The notes under the pieces: generated by a model
Databases searched by the model: none
What the model saw: only the letters and a program-made list of their open reading frames with translations
Told to the model about the DNA's origin: nothing
In this document: in pieces, positions 52,501 through 61,929 of the stretch
How positions within the stretch are numbered: the first letter of the stretch is position 1
Layout: every line of letters begins with the position of its first letter
Assembly (NCBI RefSeq): GCF_020594515.1
Contig: NZ_JAJCTH010000008.1
Coordinates: 62,001-126,000 of the forward strand
Source: Rhodoferax sp. U2-2l
Lineage (GTDB): Bacteria > Pseudomonadota > Gammaproteobacteria > Burkholderiales > Burkholderiaceae_C
DNA length: 64,000 nt
Direction of reading: 5' to 3'
Translations under genes and position numbers: made by a program

Positions 52501-54297
52501 TCACGCCAACGCCGCATCGGTATCCATCAGCACCTTGCTACCAGTGCGCGCAGTGCGCATCAATGTCGCGGTTTCGGGGAACAGTTTGGCGAAGTAAAAC
52601 CGTGCTGTTTGCAACTTGGCTGTGTAAAACGGGTCGGTGCTACCAGCGGCAATTTGCCTCAACGCCACTTGCGCCATGCGCGCCCAGAAGTAGCCAAACA
52701 CCAGGTGCCCGGCCACACGCAGGTAGTCCACCGCGGCAGCGCCCACTTCGTCGGGGTTCTGGAAACCCTTGAAACCGATCTCGGTGGTGAACTTGGTCAT
52801 CTGATCACCCAGGATGGCGATGGGCGTGATGAATTCGGCCATCTTTTCGTTGACACCTTCTTCAGCCACCAGCGCGCCGATAAGTTTGCCGAACTTCTTC
52901 AGCGTGGCGCCCTGGTTGCCCAGCACCTTGCGGCCCAGCAGGTCCAGGCTCTGGATGGTGTTGGTGCCCTCATAGATCATGTTGATGCGGTTGTCGCGCA
53001 CAAACTGCTCCATGCCGTTGTCGCGAATAAAACCGTGCCCGCCAAACACCTGCATGCAGGCGTTGGTGGCGATGTGGCCGTTGTCGGTGATAAAGGCTTT
53101 GACGATGGGGGTGAGCAGCGCCAGCAATTCGCCAGACTCCTTGCGGACCTTTTCATCGGGGTGGTTATGCTCTTTTTCAAGGAGCATGGAGCTGAAGCAC
53201 ATCAAGGCACGTCCACCTTCGGCATAGGCTCGTGCCGTGAGCAGCATCTTGCGCACATCGGGGTGCACGATGATCGGGTCGGCGGCCTGGTCTTTGGCTT
53301 TGACGCCGCTCAGGCTGCGCATCTGGATGCGCTCCTTGGCGTAGATGAGCGCATTCTGGAAGGCCACCTCGGTCAGGCCCAGGCTCTGGTTACCCACCCC
53401 CAGGCGGGCGGCGTTCATCATCACAAACATGGCTTGCATGCCCTTGTTGGGCTGGCCAACCAGGGTGCCCACGGCGCCTTCCAACTCGATCTGCGCGGTG
53501 GCGCTGGCCTTGATGCCCATCTTGTGCTCCAGCCGGGAAGCAAAAACGCTGTTGCGCGCGCCCAGGCTGCCGTCTGCGTTCACCAGGAATTTGGGCACGA
53601 TGAACAAGCTCACGCCTTTGATGCCGGGGGGCGCATCGGGCAGGCGCGCCAGCACCAGGTGGACGATGTTGTCGCTCAGGTCGTGTTCGCCGGCGCTGAT
53701 GAAAATTTTGGTGCCGGTGATCTTGTAGCTGCCATCGGCCTGCGGCTCGGCCTTGCTGCGCATCAGGCCCAAGTCGGTGCCGCAATGGGGTTCGGTCAGG
53801 CACATGGTGCCGGTCCACTCGCCGCTGGTCATTTTGGGCAAATACGTGGCTTGCTGCTCGGGCGTGCCGTGGGCGTGTAACGCGGCGTAGGCACCATGCG
53901 TCAGGCCGGGGTACATGGCCCAAGCCTGGTTGGTGGAGTTCATCATCTCGTAGAAGCACTGGTTGACGATCAACGGCAGGCCCTGGCCGCCAAACTCGGC
54001 GTCACAGGCCAGCGCGGCCCAGCCAGCGGCCACATACTGCTGGTAAGCGGCCTTGAAACCAGTGGGGGTGGTGACCTCATGGGTGCTGGTGTTGAGCACG
54101 CAGTGCTCCTCATCGCCGCTGCGGTTGATGGGTAGCAGCACCTCAGCGGCGAACTTGCCACCTTCTTCCAGCACGGCGTTGATGGTGTCAGCGTCCATGT
54201 CGGCGTGTTTCGGGATCTGCTGCAGATCGGCGGTGACGTTGAGCACTTCGTGCATGACAAACTGCATGTCACGCAGGGGTGGGGTGTAGATGGTCAT
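52501..54297 (-). CDS. Acyl-CoA dehydrogenase (long, with C-terminal extra domain)
   Basis: A 598-residue flavin enzyme. Core motifs are MCLTEPHCGTDLGLMRSKA, FVPK-type FIVPKFLVN, and CMQVFGGHGFIRDNGMEQF; the extra C-terminal domain is that of DmdC-like dehydrogenases. The catalytic Glu is likely in MIYEGTNTIQSLDL. It begins beta-oxidation of an acyl-CoA, exact chain unknown. The ATG at 54297 follows GGAG; an upstream extension is antisense-like and rejected. Confidence 0.92.
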   Translation of the reverse strand: MTIYTPPLRDMQFVMHEVLNVTADLQQIPKHADMDADTINAVLEEGGKFAAEVLLPINRSGDEEHCVLNTSTHEVTTPTGFKAAYQQYVAAGWAALACDAEFGGQGLPLIVNQCFYEMMNSTNQAWAMYPGLTHGAYAALHAHGTPEQQATYLPKMTSGEWTGTMCLTEPHCGTDLGLMRSKAEPQADGSYKITGTKIFISAGEHDLSDNIVHLVLARLPDAPPGIKGVSLFIVPKFLVNADGSLGARNSVFASRLEHKMGIKASATAQIELEGAVGTLVGQPNKGMQAMFVMMNAARLGVGNQSLGLTEVAFQNALIYAKERIQMRSLSGVKAKDQAADPIIVHPDVRKMLLTARAYAEGGRALMCFSSMLLEKEHNHPDEKVRKESGELLALLTPIVKAFITDNGHIATNACMQVFGGHGFIRDNGMEQFVRDNRINMIYEGTNTIQSLDLLGRKVLGNQGATLKKFGKLIGALVAEEGVNEKMAEFITPIAILGDQMTKFTTEIGFKGFQNPDEVGAAAVDYLRVAGHLVFGYFWARMAQVALRQIAAGSTDPFYTAKLQTARFYFAKLFPETATLMRTARTGSKVLMDTDAALA

Positions 54298-54316
54298 GAG
54301 GGGTCTCCTGGAAAAA

Positions 54317-54991
54317 TTAGCGTGATGGGGTGGCCGACTGGCCGTAGCGCAACAAAATGTTCTCGAACCCGGTATGGGCGCGCTCGATGGCACCAGGGTT
54401 TTTCAAAAAACGGGCTTCGTAGTGCAACGACAGGATCAGGCCGTGGATTTCAAAGCACATCTGCGCCGCATCGGCATCAGCGGCCAGGTGGCCGCCATCA
54501 CGCGCCTGCAGCACAGCGCGTTGCAGCGCGTTGAGCCAGGTTTGCACCGAGTTGGCCAGCGCATCACGCACCGGGCCGGGGCGGTCATCAAAAGCCACCG
54601 CGCCGCTGATGAAGATGCAGCCCGACTGCAGCTCGATGGCCACGCGCTGCATCCAGTTATCAAACAAGGCCCGCAGGCGCGGCAGGCCGCGCGGCGCGTT
54701 CATGGCCGGGGAAAACACTTCATCTGTAAAGCGGCGGTGGTATTCGCGCACCACCGAGATCTGCAGCTCCTCGCGCGAGCCAAAGTGGGCAAACACGCCC
54801 GACTTGCTCATGCGGGTGATCTCGGCCAGCACGCCAATGCTCAAGCCTTCTAACCCGATCTGCTGCGCCAGCCCGAGCGCGGCGTCGATGATCAGTTGCT
54901 TGGTCTGCTGCCCCTTCTGCAGGGCACGCTCACCCCGCGTTTTGCCTGCGGCGGCTACCGACAAGGGTTTGACAGGGGAAAGTGAAGGCAT
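54317..54991 (-). CDS. TetR-family transcriptional regulator
   Basis: A 224-residue regulator. The HTH is IGVLAEITRMSKSGVFAHFG (about 50-70) and the C-terminal ligand-binding domain fits TetR_C types seen with fatty-acid genes. A symmetric site lies upstream of its own start. It is first of the fatty-acid operon and probably represses it until an acyl-CoA binds. The ATG at 54991 is used. Confidence 0.9.
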   Translation of the reverse strand: MPSLSPVKPLSVAAAGKTRGERALQKGQQTKQLIIDAALGLAQQIGLEGLSIGVLAEITRMSKSGVFAHFGSREELQISVVREYHRRFTDEVFSPAMNAPRGLPRLRALFDNWMQRVAIELQSGCIFISGAVAFDDRPGPVRDALANSVQTWLNALQRAVLQARDGGHLAADADAAQMCFEIHGLILSLHYEARFLKNPGAIERAHTGFENILLRYGQSATPSR

Positions 54992-55005
54992 GGTGCTGCG
55001 TAAAA

Positions 55006-55019
55006 AGAACGATCGTTCT
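55006..55019. promoter_or_regulatory. Palindromic operator of the TetR regulator
   Basis: The perfect 14-bp palindrome AGAACGATCGTTCT, 14 bp upstream of the regulator ATG. The AACGnnCGTT form is usual for TetR-family sites; autoregulation is inferred. Confidence 0.7.
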
Positions 55020-55132
55020 ATTTTGCAGCATTTCGATGAACCGTGTGCCAAGCCCTTGGCGCCAGAGACTTTTCTAGGGGCTAGTTTCTAAGTTACGCGC
55101 GGGTTAACCCGATGCGGATGGGGCGGTATTAC

Positions 55133-55155
55133 CCCCTCTCCCTCAGGGAGAGGGG
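55133..55155. terminator. Hairpin beyond argB
   Basis: A 10-bp stem CCCCTCTCCC/GGGAGAGGGG with loop TCA in the gap downstream of minus-strand argB. No T-run; acts as a possible 3' stabiliser. Confidence 0.4.
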
Positions 55156-55181
55156 ATAAGTCCATGCCTCCCCGAATTCAT

Positions 55182-55208
55182 GAATCCCGGGTCAAGCCCG
55201 GGATGACA
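55182..55208. repeat. REP-like hairpin (CCGGGTCAAGCCCGG type), copy 2
   Basis: ATCCCGGGTCAAGCCCGGGAT followed by GAC, 9 bp after the argB stop on the minus strand. Nearly identical core to 46789-46814. Such 26-bp palindromes recur in many proteobacterial genomes at gene ends. Confidence 0.6.
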
Positions 55209-55217
55209 GGCACCTTC

Positions 55218-56108
55218 TCAGTGCGATCGGATCATGGTCCCAAAAGCCTGATCCGTGAGGATTTCGAGCAGCAGCACATGCGGCACCCGGCCGTCCACGA
55301 TGTGCACCGCGTTGACACCGCTCTTGGCAGCATCCAGCGCGCCCGCAATCTTGGGCAACATGCCGCCGGAAATGGTGCCGTCGGCAAATAACTCGTCGAT
55401 GCGCCGCATGGTCAGGTCGGTGAGCAAGGTACCGGCCTTGTCGAGCACGCCGCTGATGTTGGTGAGCATCAGCAGCTTTTCAGCTTTCAGCACCGTGGCC
55501 AGCTTGGCAGCGACCACGTCGGCGTTGATGTTGTAGCTCTCGTTGGCTTCGCCAAAACCGATCGGGCTGATGACCGGGATGAACGCGTCGTCTTGCAGCG
55601 CCTTGACCACGCTGGGGTCGATGCTGACGATGTCGCCCACCTGGCCCACGTCGTGCTCCTTGCTGGGGTCGGCGTTGTCGAGCATCTTGAGCTTTTGCGC
55701 GCGGATCATGGCGCCGTCGCGCCCGGTCAGGCCCACGGCCTTGCCACCGGCCTGGTTGATCAGGCCGACGATGTCCTGCTGCACCTCCCCCCCCAGCACC
55801 CACTCGACCACTTCCATGGTCTCAGCATCCGTCACGCGCATACCCTGGATGAATTCGCCTTTTTTACCCAGACGCTTGAGCAGGCCTTCAATCTGCGGGC
55901 CGCCGCCGTGCACCACCACCGGGTTGATGCCCACCAGCTTCAACAGCACCACGTCTTCGGCAAAGGCTTTTTGCAAAGCCGGGTCGGTCATGGCGTTGCC
56001 ACCATATTTGATGACCATGGTTTTGCCGTGGTACTTGCGGATGTAAGGTAGGGCCTGCGCCAGGATCTGCGCCTGCGCGGGAGGGGTGACGGGTGAGGTT
56101 TCGGTCAT
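55218..56108 (-). CDS. argB: Acetylglutamate kinase
   Basis: A 296-residue amino-acid kinase for the second step of arginine synthesis. [20 protein letters not shown] has the catalytic Lys and glycine loop, [10 protein letters not shown] the substrate loop, and [19 protein letters not shown] the C-terminal ATP region. An N-terminal helix before the fold suggests the arginine-inhibited class. The ATG at 56108 is preferred to one 54 bp upstream. Confidence 0.95.
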   Translation of the reverse strand: MTETSPVTPPAQAQILAQALPYIRKYHGKTMVIKYGGNAMTDPALQKAFAEDVVLLKLVGINPVVVHGGGPQIEGLLKRLGKKGEFIQGMRVTDAETMEVVEWVLGGEVQQDIVGLINQAGGKAVGLTGRDGAMIRAQKLKMLDNADPSKEHDVGQVGDIVSIDPSVVKALQDDAFIPVISPIGFGEANESYNINADVVAAKLATVLKAEKLLMLTNISGVLDKAGTLLTDLTMRRIDELFADGTISGGMLPKIAGALDAAKSGVNAVHIVDGRVPHVLLLEILTDQAFGTMIRSH

Positions 56109-56174
56109 GGATGGCTCGGTAGGAAGAAGTTGGAGAGCGTTGACCAACAAATTGTGCCGCATGTCGGCATAGGT

Positions 56175-58049
56175 TCAGTGCGTCACCCCTGATGGTGTGG
56201 TGTAGCCATGCACGCAGGTCTGAAGCACCGCCTTGATGGCAGGCACATCACCCGCTTCGGCGGCCTGTTGCAAGGTTTGCAGGTACGGCGCCAGCGTGGG
56301 CCAATCCAGGTAGTCTTCATGCGCTTTCATGATGCGCGGGTGGTCGGTGGGGGCGGGGTTGTCGCCAATCAACAATTCTTCATAGAGCTTTTCACCCGGG
56401 CGCAGGCCGGTGATGACGATCTCGATGTCCCCATCGGGATGCGTGGCATCACGCACGCGCAGGCCGGAGAGCTCCACCATGCGCCGCGCCAGGTCCACAA
56501 TTTTGACCGGCTGACCCATGTCCAGCAAAAACACGTCGCCGCCCTGCCCCATGGCCCCGGCTTGCAACACCAACTGCGCCGCCTCGGGGATGGTCATGAA
56601 ATAACGGGTGACCTCGGCGTGGGTGACCGTCAGCGGGCCACCAGCGGCCAACTGCCGGCGAAACAGCGGCACCACGCTGCCGCTGGAGCCCAGCACGTTG
56701 CCAAAACGCACCATGCAAAAGGTGGTGGCCGGGTTTTGCGCGGCCAGTGCCTGCAACACCAGTTCGGCCATGCGTTTGGTGGCGCCCATGATGTTGGTGG
56801 GGCGCACCGCCTTGTCGGTGCTGATCAACACAAAACGCCGTGCACCACTGCTAGCGGCAGCCTGCGCTGCGGTGAGCGTGCCCAGCACGTTGTTGCGCAC
56901 GCCCTCGCCCGGGTTGTCTTCCACCATCGGCACATGTTTGTAGGCGGCCGCGTGGTACACCGTGGCGGGGCGATAGCTCTCACACACCGCCTGCAGGCGC
57001 TGCGCGTTGGTCACACTGCCCAGCAGCGGCACCAGCTCCACCGGCAGGCTGGCGGCGCAGCAAATGGCTTGCAGCTCCTGGTGGATGGTGTACAGGCCAA
57101 ACTCGTTGTGGTCCAGCAGCAGCAGCTGGCGCGGGCGCTGTAAAACAATTTGCCGCGTCAACTCGCTGCCAATGCTGCCGCCCGCGCCTGTCACCAGCAC
57201 CACCTGGCCTGCCAGGTCACGCGCCAACAAATTTTGGTCGGGGGGTACAGGCTCGCGGCCAAGTAGGTCTTCAATGTCGAGCTCGCGAAAGTCTTGCACG
57301 CTGATGCGGCCACTGGCTAGGTCAGACAAGCCGGGTAGCGTGCGCACATGCACCGGTAGATTGCGCAGGCTTTCCAGAATGCCGTTACGCCGGTCGCGGG
57401 AAACACTGGGGAGGGCCAGCAGAATGTCAGTGACACCGCGCGCCGAGACCACTTGCGGCACCTCGGCCGAGGCGTAAACGGGTATGCCATTGATACTACG
57501 GCCAGCTTTGGCAGCGTCATCGTCCACAAACCCGATCAACGCGTATTGTTGTGACAGCCGCAAAGCCTCTGCCGTCTGCACCCCAGACGTACCTGCTCCA
57601 TAAATCAACAAATGGCCTTCTATCCTGGCTTGGGCGCTGCGCAAATCAGCCAGCCAAAACCGCGCCACAGCACGGCTTGACCCCACAAGAAAGAGAAACA
57701 CCAAGGGCTGCAAAACACCCATGCTGCGCGGCACGCCAGGCCAGCGCATCCAAAGCAAAATGGCGGTCAAAAGGCAAGCGTAAATCAAAACGGCCATGCC
57801 TGTAGCGTGCAAGGCCGCCTGCCCGGAATACCTGAAAATAGCCCGGTACAACCCAAACCTGATGAAGATGGGAACAGCCAGCACGGGCGCCAAAATGAAC
57901 ACCGTCCACTGTGCCCCTACAGGCCAATAGAAGCTATCCAACCGCAAGGCAAACGCCGCCCAGGTGGCCAGCAGCGCTAGCACAACATCCAGCGCCACCA
58001 CCACCAGCCGCTTCACGGCCAGCGGCCACCCCAAAACCCGGCTTTGCAT
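56175..58049 (-). CDS. Nucleoside-diphosphate-sugar dehydratase/epimerase, CapD/WbpM type
   Basis: A 624-residue membrane enzyme. Four N-terminal helices (~10-120), a CoA-binding-like region (LLIYGAGTSGVQTAEALRL) and a Rossmann dehydratase domain with VLVTGAGGSIGSELTRQI, then STDKAVRPTNIMGATKRMAE with the catalytic Lys. It makes 4-keto-6-deoxy UDP-HexNAc for surface glycans. The ATG at 58049 has AAGGGGGTG upstream; a GTG one codon earlier is the alternative. Confidence 0.92.
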   Translation of the reverse strand: MQSRVLGWPLAVKRLVVVALDVVLALLATWAAFALRLDSFYWPVGAQWTVFILAPVLAVPIFIRFGLYRAIFRYSGQAALHATGMAVLIYACLLTAILLWMRWPGVPRSMGVLQPLVFLFLVGSSRAVARFWLADLRSAQARIEGHLLIYGAGTSGVQTAEALRLSQQYALIGFVDDDAAKAGRSINGIPVYASAEVPQVVSARGVTDILLALPSVSRDRRNGILESLRNLPVHVRTLPGLSDLASGRISVQDFRELDIEDLLGREPVPPDQNLLARDLAGQVVLVTGAGGSIGSELTRQIVLQRPRQLLLLDHNEFGLYTIHQELQAICCAASLPVELVPLLGSVTNAQRLQAVCESYRPATVYHAAAYKHVPMVEDNPGEGVRNNVLGTLTAAQAAASSGARRFVLISTDKAVRPTNIMGATKRMAELVLQALAAQNPATTFCMVRFGNVLGSSGSVVPLFRRQLAAGGPLTVTHAEVTRYFMTIPEAAQLVLQAGAMGQGGDVFLLDMGQPVKIVDLARRMVELSGLRVRDATHPDGDIEIVITGLRPGEKLYEELLIGDNPAPTDHPRIMKAHEDYLDWPTLAPYLQTLQQAAEAGDVPAIKAVLQTCVHGYTTPSGVTH

Positions 58050-58100
58050 CACACCCCCTTATTCCACTTGGCGTGTTGAACAGCGCGGTTTTGAGCTGGT

Positions 58101-58415
58101 TTAAACAGCAAACGACTCCTTTGCCTGGCCCTCCGCCACCTTGGCGGCGAGCCAACGCGGCATCAGGCCACGGCCCGTCCAGGTTTCGCCATTGGGGCCA
58201 CGGTATTTGATGGGCGCCGGGTTGCCTGATTTGGCAGCTGCAGCAGGCTTGCGAGAACGACCCTTGGCACGGTCCAGGTCATCTACTGTGATACCAAAGG
58301 CTTCCATCTTGGCCAGAATATCGGCAATGGTGGCAGCCAATTCGGCAGATTTGATTTCTTCAGCCTGCTTTTGCAGCAGGGCAATCTGGTTCTGGATTTC
58401 AATCAATGAAGACAT
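58101..58415 (-). CDS. H-NS-family DNA-binding protein
   Basis: A 104-residue H-NS/StpA-like protein: an N-terminal coiled coil (EIQNQIALLQKQAEEIKSAE) for oligomerisation and the C-terminal KYRGPNGETWTGRGLMPRWL, whose Gly-Arg-Gly loop inserts in the minor groove. It should silence AT-rich DNA. It sits in the polysaccharide cluster, next to AT-rich genes. The ATG at 58415 follows AGGTG and is preferred to a GTG 9 bp upstream. Confidence 0.93.
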   Translation of the reverse strand: MSSLIEIQNQIALLQKQAEEIKSAELAATIADILAKMEAFGITVDDLDRAKGRSRKPAAAAKSGNPAPIKYRGPNGETWTGRGLMPRWLAAKVAEGQAKESFAV

Positions 58416-58471
58416 GGTAAACACCTATTAAATAAAAAATTGACACCCCTGAACACACGTTGACCGTGTTT

Positions 58472-59032
58472 TTAGTGGGTGACATTATCCCTTGCCAACA
58501 CCTTCCACGCTGTCAGGAAAATAATTTTTATATCAAAAATAAGCGATTGGCGGTGCATGTATTCAATATCCAGCGCCACTTTTTGGGGAATGGGCAACTC
58601 ATCACGCCCATTGATCTGTGCCCAACCCGTCAGGCCTGGTGTCAAGCGGTGTACCCCCGCGCGTGTGCGCAAGTCCATCAAGTCATTCTGGTTGAACAAA
58701 GCTGGCCGCGGGCCGACAAAACTCATATCGCCTTTGAGAATGCTCCATAACTGGGGCAATTCATCCAGGCTGGACTTGCGCAGAAAGCTACCCACCGGCG
58801 TCAACCAGGCATCCGGGTTGCTGAGCAAATGCGTGGCCACGGCCGGTGTGCCCACCTGCATACTGCGAAACTTGGGCATCTTGAATATCTGGTTATTGCG
58901 GCCCACACGGTCTGACCAATACAGGATGGGACCTTTGGAAGTGAAGCGAACCAACGCAGCAGTCAGCATGACTGGAATCAACAATATAACGGCAGCTAAA
59001 ACCGCCACCACCAAATCAAATATCCGCTTCAT
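58472..59032 (-). CDS. Sugar transferase (polyprenyl-phosphate phosphoglycosyl transferase)
   Basis: A 186-residue small-form phosphoglycosyl transferase, PglC-like. One reentrant helix (LVVAVLAAVILLIPVMLTAALV) is followed by SKGPILYWSDRVGRNNQIF, KFRSMQVG, SLDELPQLWSILKGDMSFVGPRP (DE catalytic dyad) and LTPGLTGWAQINGRDEL. It adds the first sugar phosphate to undecaprenyl phosphate at the inner membrane. Overlaps the epimerase gene by 4 bp. Confidence 0.94.
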   Translation of the reverse strand: MKRIFDLVVAVLAAVILLIPVMLTAALVRFTSKGPILYWSDRVGRNNQIFKMPKFRSMQVGTPAVATHLLSNPDAWLTPVGSFLRKSSLDELPQLWSILKGDMSFVGPRPALFNQNDLMDLRTRAGVHRLTPGLTGWAQINGRDELPIPQKVALDIEYMHRQSLIFDIKIIFLTAWKVLARDNVTH

Positions 59033-59985
59033 GGTTGAGCACTCCCCAGCATGACCCGCCGCAACCCCTCTTGTACAGATACTTTAGGCTCCCAGCCAAG
59101 AAGATCCCTGGCCTTGCTGCTATCAATCTGCAGGTTTCCACACAAACGCTGAATGGCGTCTCCCTTGCCCACCAATCGTCCTGCCCATTCCAACACCCAC
59201 ACGGGTACTGGCAGCAATCGCGCAGGCACCTCGGCTGCTTGCGCCATACGACGCACCAACTCAGTGGTGGACAGGTCTTGCCCGTCGCTGATCAGAAAGG
59301 TCTGATTGGCTGCTTTAGGGTGGGTGACGCAGGTGATGATGAAATCGACCAGGTTGTCTAAAGCGATTAGGCTGCGCTGGTTGTGAATAGCACCAAGAGG
59401 CAAAGGCCAGCCGCGCTGCACCGCGCGCATGAGTGCGGCAAAGTTGGCCTTGACGCCCGGGCCATAGACCAAGGGCGGGCGGATGATGACCACCTCCATG
59501 CCGGTTTGCGCGGCCAACTCGCGCAGGCCCTGCTCAGCCTCCATCTTGGACACGCCGTAGGCATCCATCGGTGCCGGGGCATCGTCTGGCTTGAAAGCGG
59601 TGCCCGGTTGCGTTGCTTCGCCGTTGACTTTGACAGAGCTGATGAATACAAAGCGACGCACGCCGGAAGCAGCGGCCTGCCGCGCCAAGTTCAGGGTGCC
59701 TTGGACATTGACTCGGCGAAAATCGGTCAGCGGGTCGGCAGTGGTTTCTTGCATCACATGTACGCGAGCGGCGAGGTGGACAACCACGCTACAGCCAGTC
59801 AGTGCAGTGCACCAATCTGTCCTGCCGTCAATGCTGGAAACGACAACGCCCTCAACTCCTTTTGGCAGATCACAGGGTGTGCGGGTAGCACCTTGAACAG
59901 CAAATCTGGGCAAGATAGCTTCGACACTCAAAGCGCGTCCGACAAAACCATTGGCACCGGTCACCAGCATTTGAAGCTGCCTCAT
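59029..59985 (-). CDS. NAD-dependent sugar epimerase/dehydratase
   Basis: A 318-residue extended SDR: MLVTGANGFVGRALS, VVHLAARVHVM and the catalytic YGVSK, with RPPLVYGPGVKANF. It resembles UDP-HexNAc 4-epimerases or 4-reductases that pair with WbpL/PglC-type transferases. The ATG at 59985 overlaps the preceding stop (ATGA), so it is preferred to a GTG at 60000. Confidence 0.9.
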   Translation of the reverse strand: MRQLQMLVTGANGFVGRALSVEAILPRFAVQGATRTPCDLPKGVEGVVVSSIDGRTDWCTALTGCSVVVHLAARVHVMQETTADPLTDFRRVNVQGTLNLARQAAASGVRRFVFISSVKVNGEATQPGTAFKPDDAPAPMDAYGVSKMEAEQGLRELAAQTGMEVVIIRPPLVYGPGVKANFAALMRAVQRGWPLPLGAIHNQRSLIALDNLVDFIITCVTHPKAANQTFLISDGQDLSTTELVRRMAQAAEVPARLLPVPVWVLEWAGRLVGKGDAIQRLCGNLQIDSSKARDLLGWEPKVSVQEGLRRVMLGSAQP

Positions 59986-60914
59986 CGACGACTGCGCCAC
60001 GTCACACTCAACACCAAAGACGACAAACCGAAGATAAATTTGTCTCTACTACGTCGTCGGCATTGCCCGGCTTGCAGGGCCAGATACAGCAGTCCCAACC
60101 GCCTACCGCCAGCCCAACGCGATACAAAGGGATCGTCGTTTAACCCCACTAAGCGCGCAATCAATGCCGACTGCGCCAACCCCCACCCGCTCAAAACCTT
60201 ATCGGCCCGATGCATAAAAGCACGCCACCCAGCATTTACACCCACCTGGTTGCTTTCATGTTGGCGATACAGCATGCTAGAAACATCATCAATAAACCAT
60301 TTGCAACCATTGGCACGGGCGAATGCATAAATAAACCAGTCATGCAAGCCAACATCTTGCATCTCATCCCAACGACTTCTCACTACATCCTGAACAGCAC
60401 AAGCTAACTCCTTGCGCATCACATAGGTGCAACCAGGCCCGGCAGCTTCAAACAAGAAATCCCATTGAACTTGCTGATGAGACTTTTCAATTAGCGCCAT
60501 ACGCCCATCCAGCCAAAAGGCTGTGACGTTACTTGAATAGGCATCTGCACCGGTGCTTGACAACATCTCATGCGCTCGCAATAACTTGTGTGGCAACCAA
60601 ATATCGTCTTGGTCCGCAAAGCTAACGTAATCATATTCAGAGAAATCTACTTCTCGCACAATTCGAAAGAAATTTCGAGAGGCTCCGCCGAACCGTTCTC
60701 CGTGTGGAAGCAAGACAATACGACTATCGGAATGGGCACGCTTGTCACACCACAGTTCTGTTCCATCAGTTGAACGATCAACGCTAACAAACACGGTAAC
60801 GTTCACTCCCATTTGCTTCAAAATAGAATTCATTTGCTCCGGCAACCAGACAACACCGTTGTAAGCTGCGAGACAAATAGCTATGTTGGGTTGCCTTTGC
60901 AATTCATGATTCAT
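59982..60914 (-). CDS. Glycosyltransferase family 2
   Basis: A 310-residue GT2: IAICLAAYNGVVWLPEQMNS opens the fold, VSVDRSTDG and ADQDDIWLPHKL hold the Asp triad (DQD for DXD). It transfers a sugar during repeat-unit assembly. The ATG at 60914 has AGGA upstream; a TTG at 60929 overlaps the previous stop. The GC content is lower than in the next genes. Confidence 0.9.
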   Translation of the reverse strand: MNHELQRQPNIAICLAAYNGVVWLPEQMNSILKQMGVNVTVFVSVDRSTDGTELWCDKRAHSDSRIVLLPHGERFGGASRNFFRIVREVDFSEYDYVSFADQDDIWLPHKLLRAHEMLSSTGADAYSSNVTAFWLDGRMALIEKSHQQVQWDFLFEAAGPGCTYVMRKELACAVQDVVRSRWDEMQDVGLHDWFIYAFARANGCKWFIDDVSSMLYRQHESNQVGVNAGWRAFMHRADKVLSGWGLAQSALIARLVGLNDDPFVSRWAGGRRLGLLYLALQAGQCRRRSRDKFIFGLSSLVLSVTWRSRR

Positions 60915-60918
60915 TAAA

Positions 60919-61920
60919 CTATCCTGCAACGACTGACTGTGCTTGCAAGTAGACGACAGTTTCGCGATAAGCGGTCACCATCGAAACTGGCGGAGTATAT
61001 GTAACGGCTTCTACTTTTCCAGCCGTCTGAATTTCTACCATTTTTTTGATCAAGGTGTTGACATCCGGGAAAAACTGGGCTGCCCCCTCAAAGAACTCAC
61101 GAAAGACAGGCCGCTCTATCAGGAGGCACGGCACTCCCGCAGAGAGGGCTGCCGCAATCGGTCTACCAAATCCTTCGTGGTCAGCAACCGAAGCTATTAA
61201 ATCGATTTGACTGAAAAAAGTATCCAGGGAACAGTGGTCGCTCTCAACTAATCGTTCATTAATATCTGGAAACTGGTGAACTAGGTCATGGTAGTACTGA
61301 GTATGGTGACCGTACAAAAGAAAGTCGATAGAACCATTATTATTCGTCGCTAGCGTCGCGGCAAAAAGCGTGGGGTAGTTCTTCTTTATAGAATCAGTAC
61401 CCATCAAACCGACCGTTATACGGGACATTTGATCAAGCCTATTTTCAGGAATGGACCGGTGGGCTACTGGGAATTTGTTTGGGGCAAATATCTGTCGGGA
61501 TGCTGTTACACCCAGACTTTGGATAAAAGGTTGCGCGTCGCATTTATTAATATAACCGACCTTGCATTGTGACGTAAAGAGGGACATGCGCAATAAAAAC
61601 CTTTTCAATCGTCCAAGACGGCCAAGAAACGGAAAAACATCGTGAACGACCACCATCTGTTTTGACAGGAAAGGCATTGGATGTGAGGAAGGCGCATACA
61701 CGAAATCGTCCTGCAATGCAGCCTGCACCACCTCAAGGGCAAGACGCCACGGGTTACATACCACCACCTCTACAGCAGGGAAAAGCTGTTCCACAGCGGT
61801 CCTCAAACTCGAACGCACAAGTACTTTACGAATATTCTTTTGGCTATCAATAAGATAATCAACTCCGTAATAGAAAAGACCATTTGTATTTTTCAAATGA
61901 TAAAAGTTGGCAACAATCAT
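60919..61920 (-). CDS. Glycosyltransferase, GT4-like
   Basis: A 333-residue probable GT-B glycosyltransferase. The C-terminal half carries ITVGLMGTDSIKKNYPTLFA and SVADHEGFGRPIAAALSAGVP, the GT4 nucleotide-sugar site with its Glu. The donor and acceptor are unknown. It lies 9 bp after the polymerase gene. Confidence 0.85.
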   Translation of the reverse strand: MIVANFYHLKNTNGLFYYGVDYLIDSQKNIRKVLVRSSLRTAVEQLFPAVEVVVCNPWRLALEVVQAALQDDFVYAPSSHPMPFLSKQMVVVHDVFPFLGRLGRLKRFLLRMSLFTSQCKVGYINKCDAQPFIQSLGVTASRQIFAPNKFPVAHRSIPENRLDQMSRITVGLMGTDSIKKNYPTLFAATLATNNNGSIDFLLYGHHTQYYHDLVHQFPDINERLVESDHCSLDTFFSQIDLIASVADHEGFGRPIAAALSAGVPCLLIERPVFREFFEGAAQFFPDVNTLIKKMVEIQTAGKVEAVTYTPPVSMVTAYRETVVYLQAQSVVAG

Positions 61921-61929
61921 TTTCGACTC

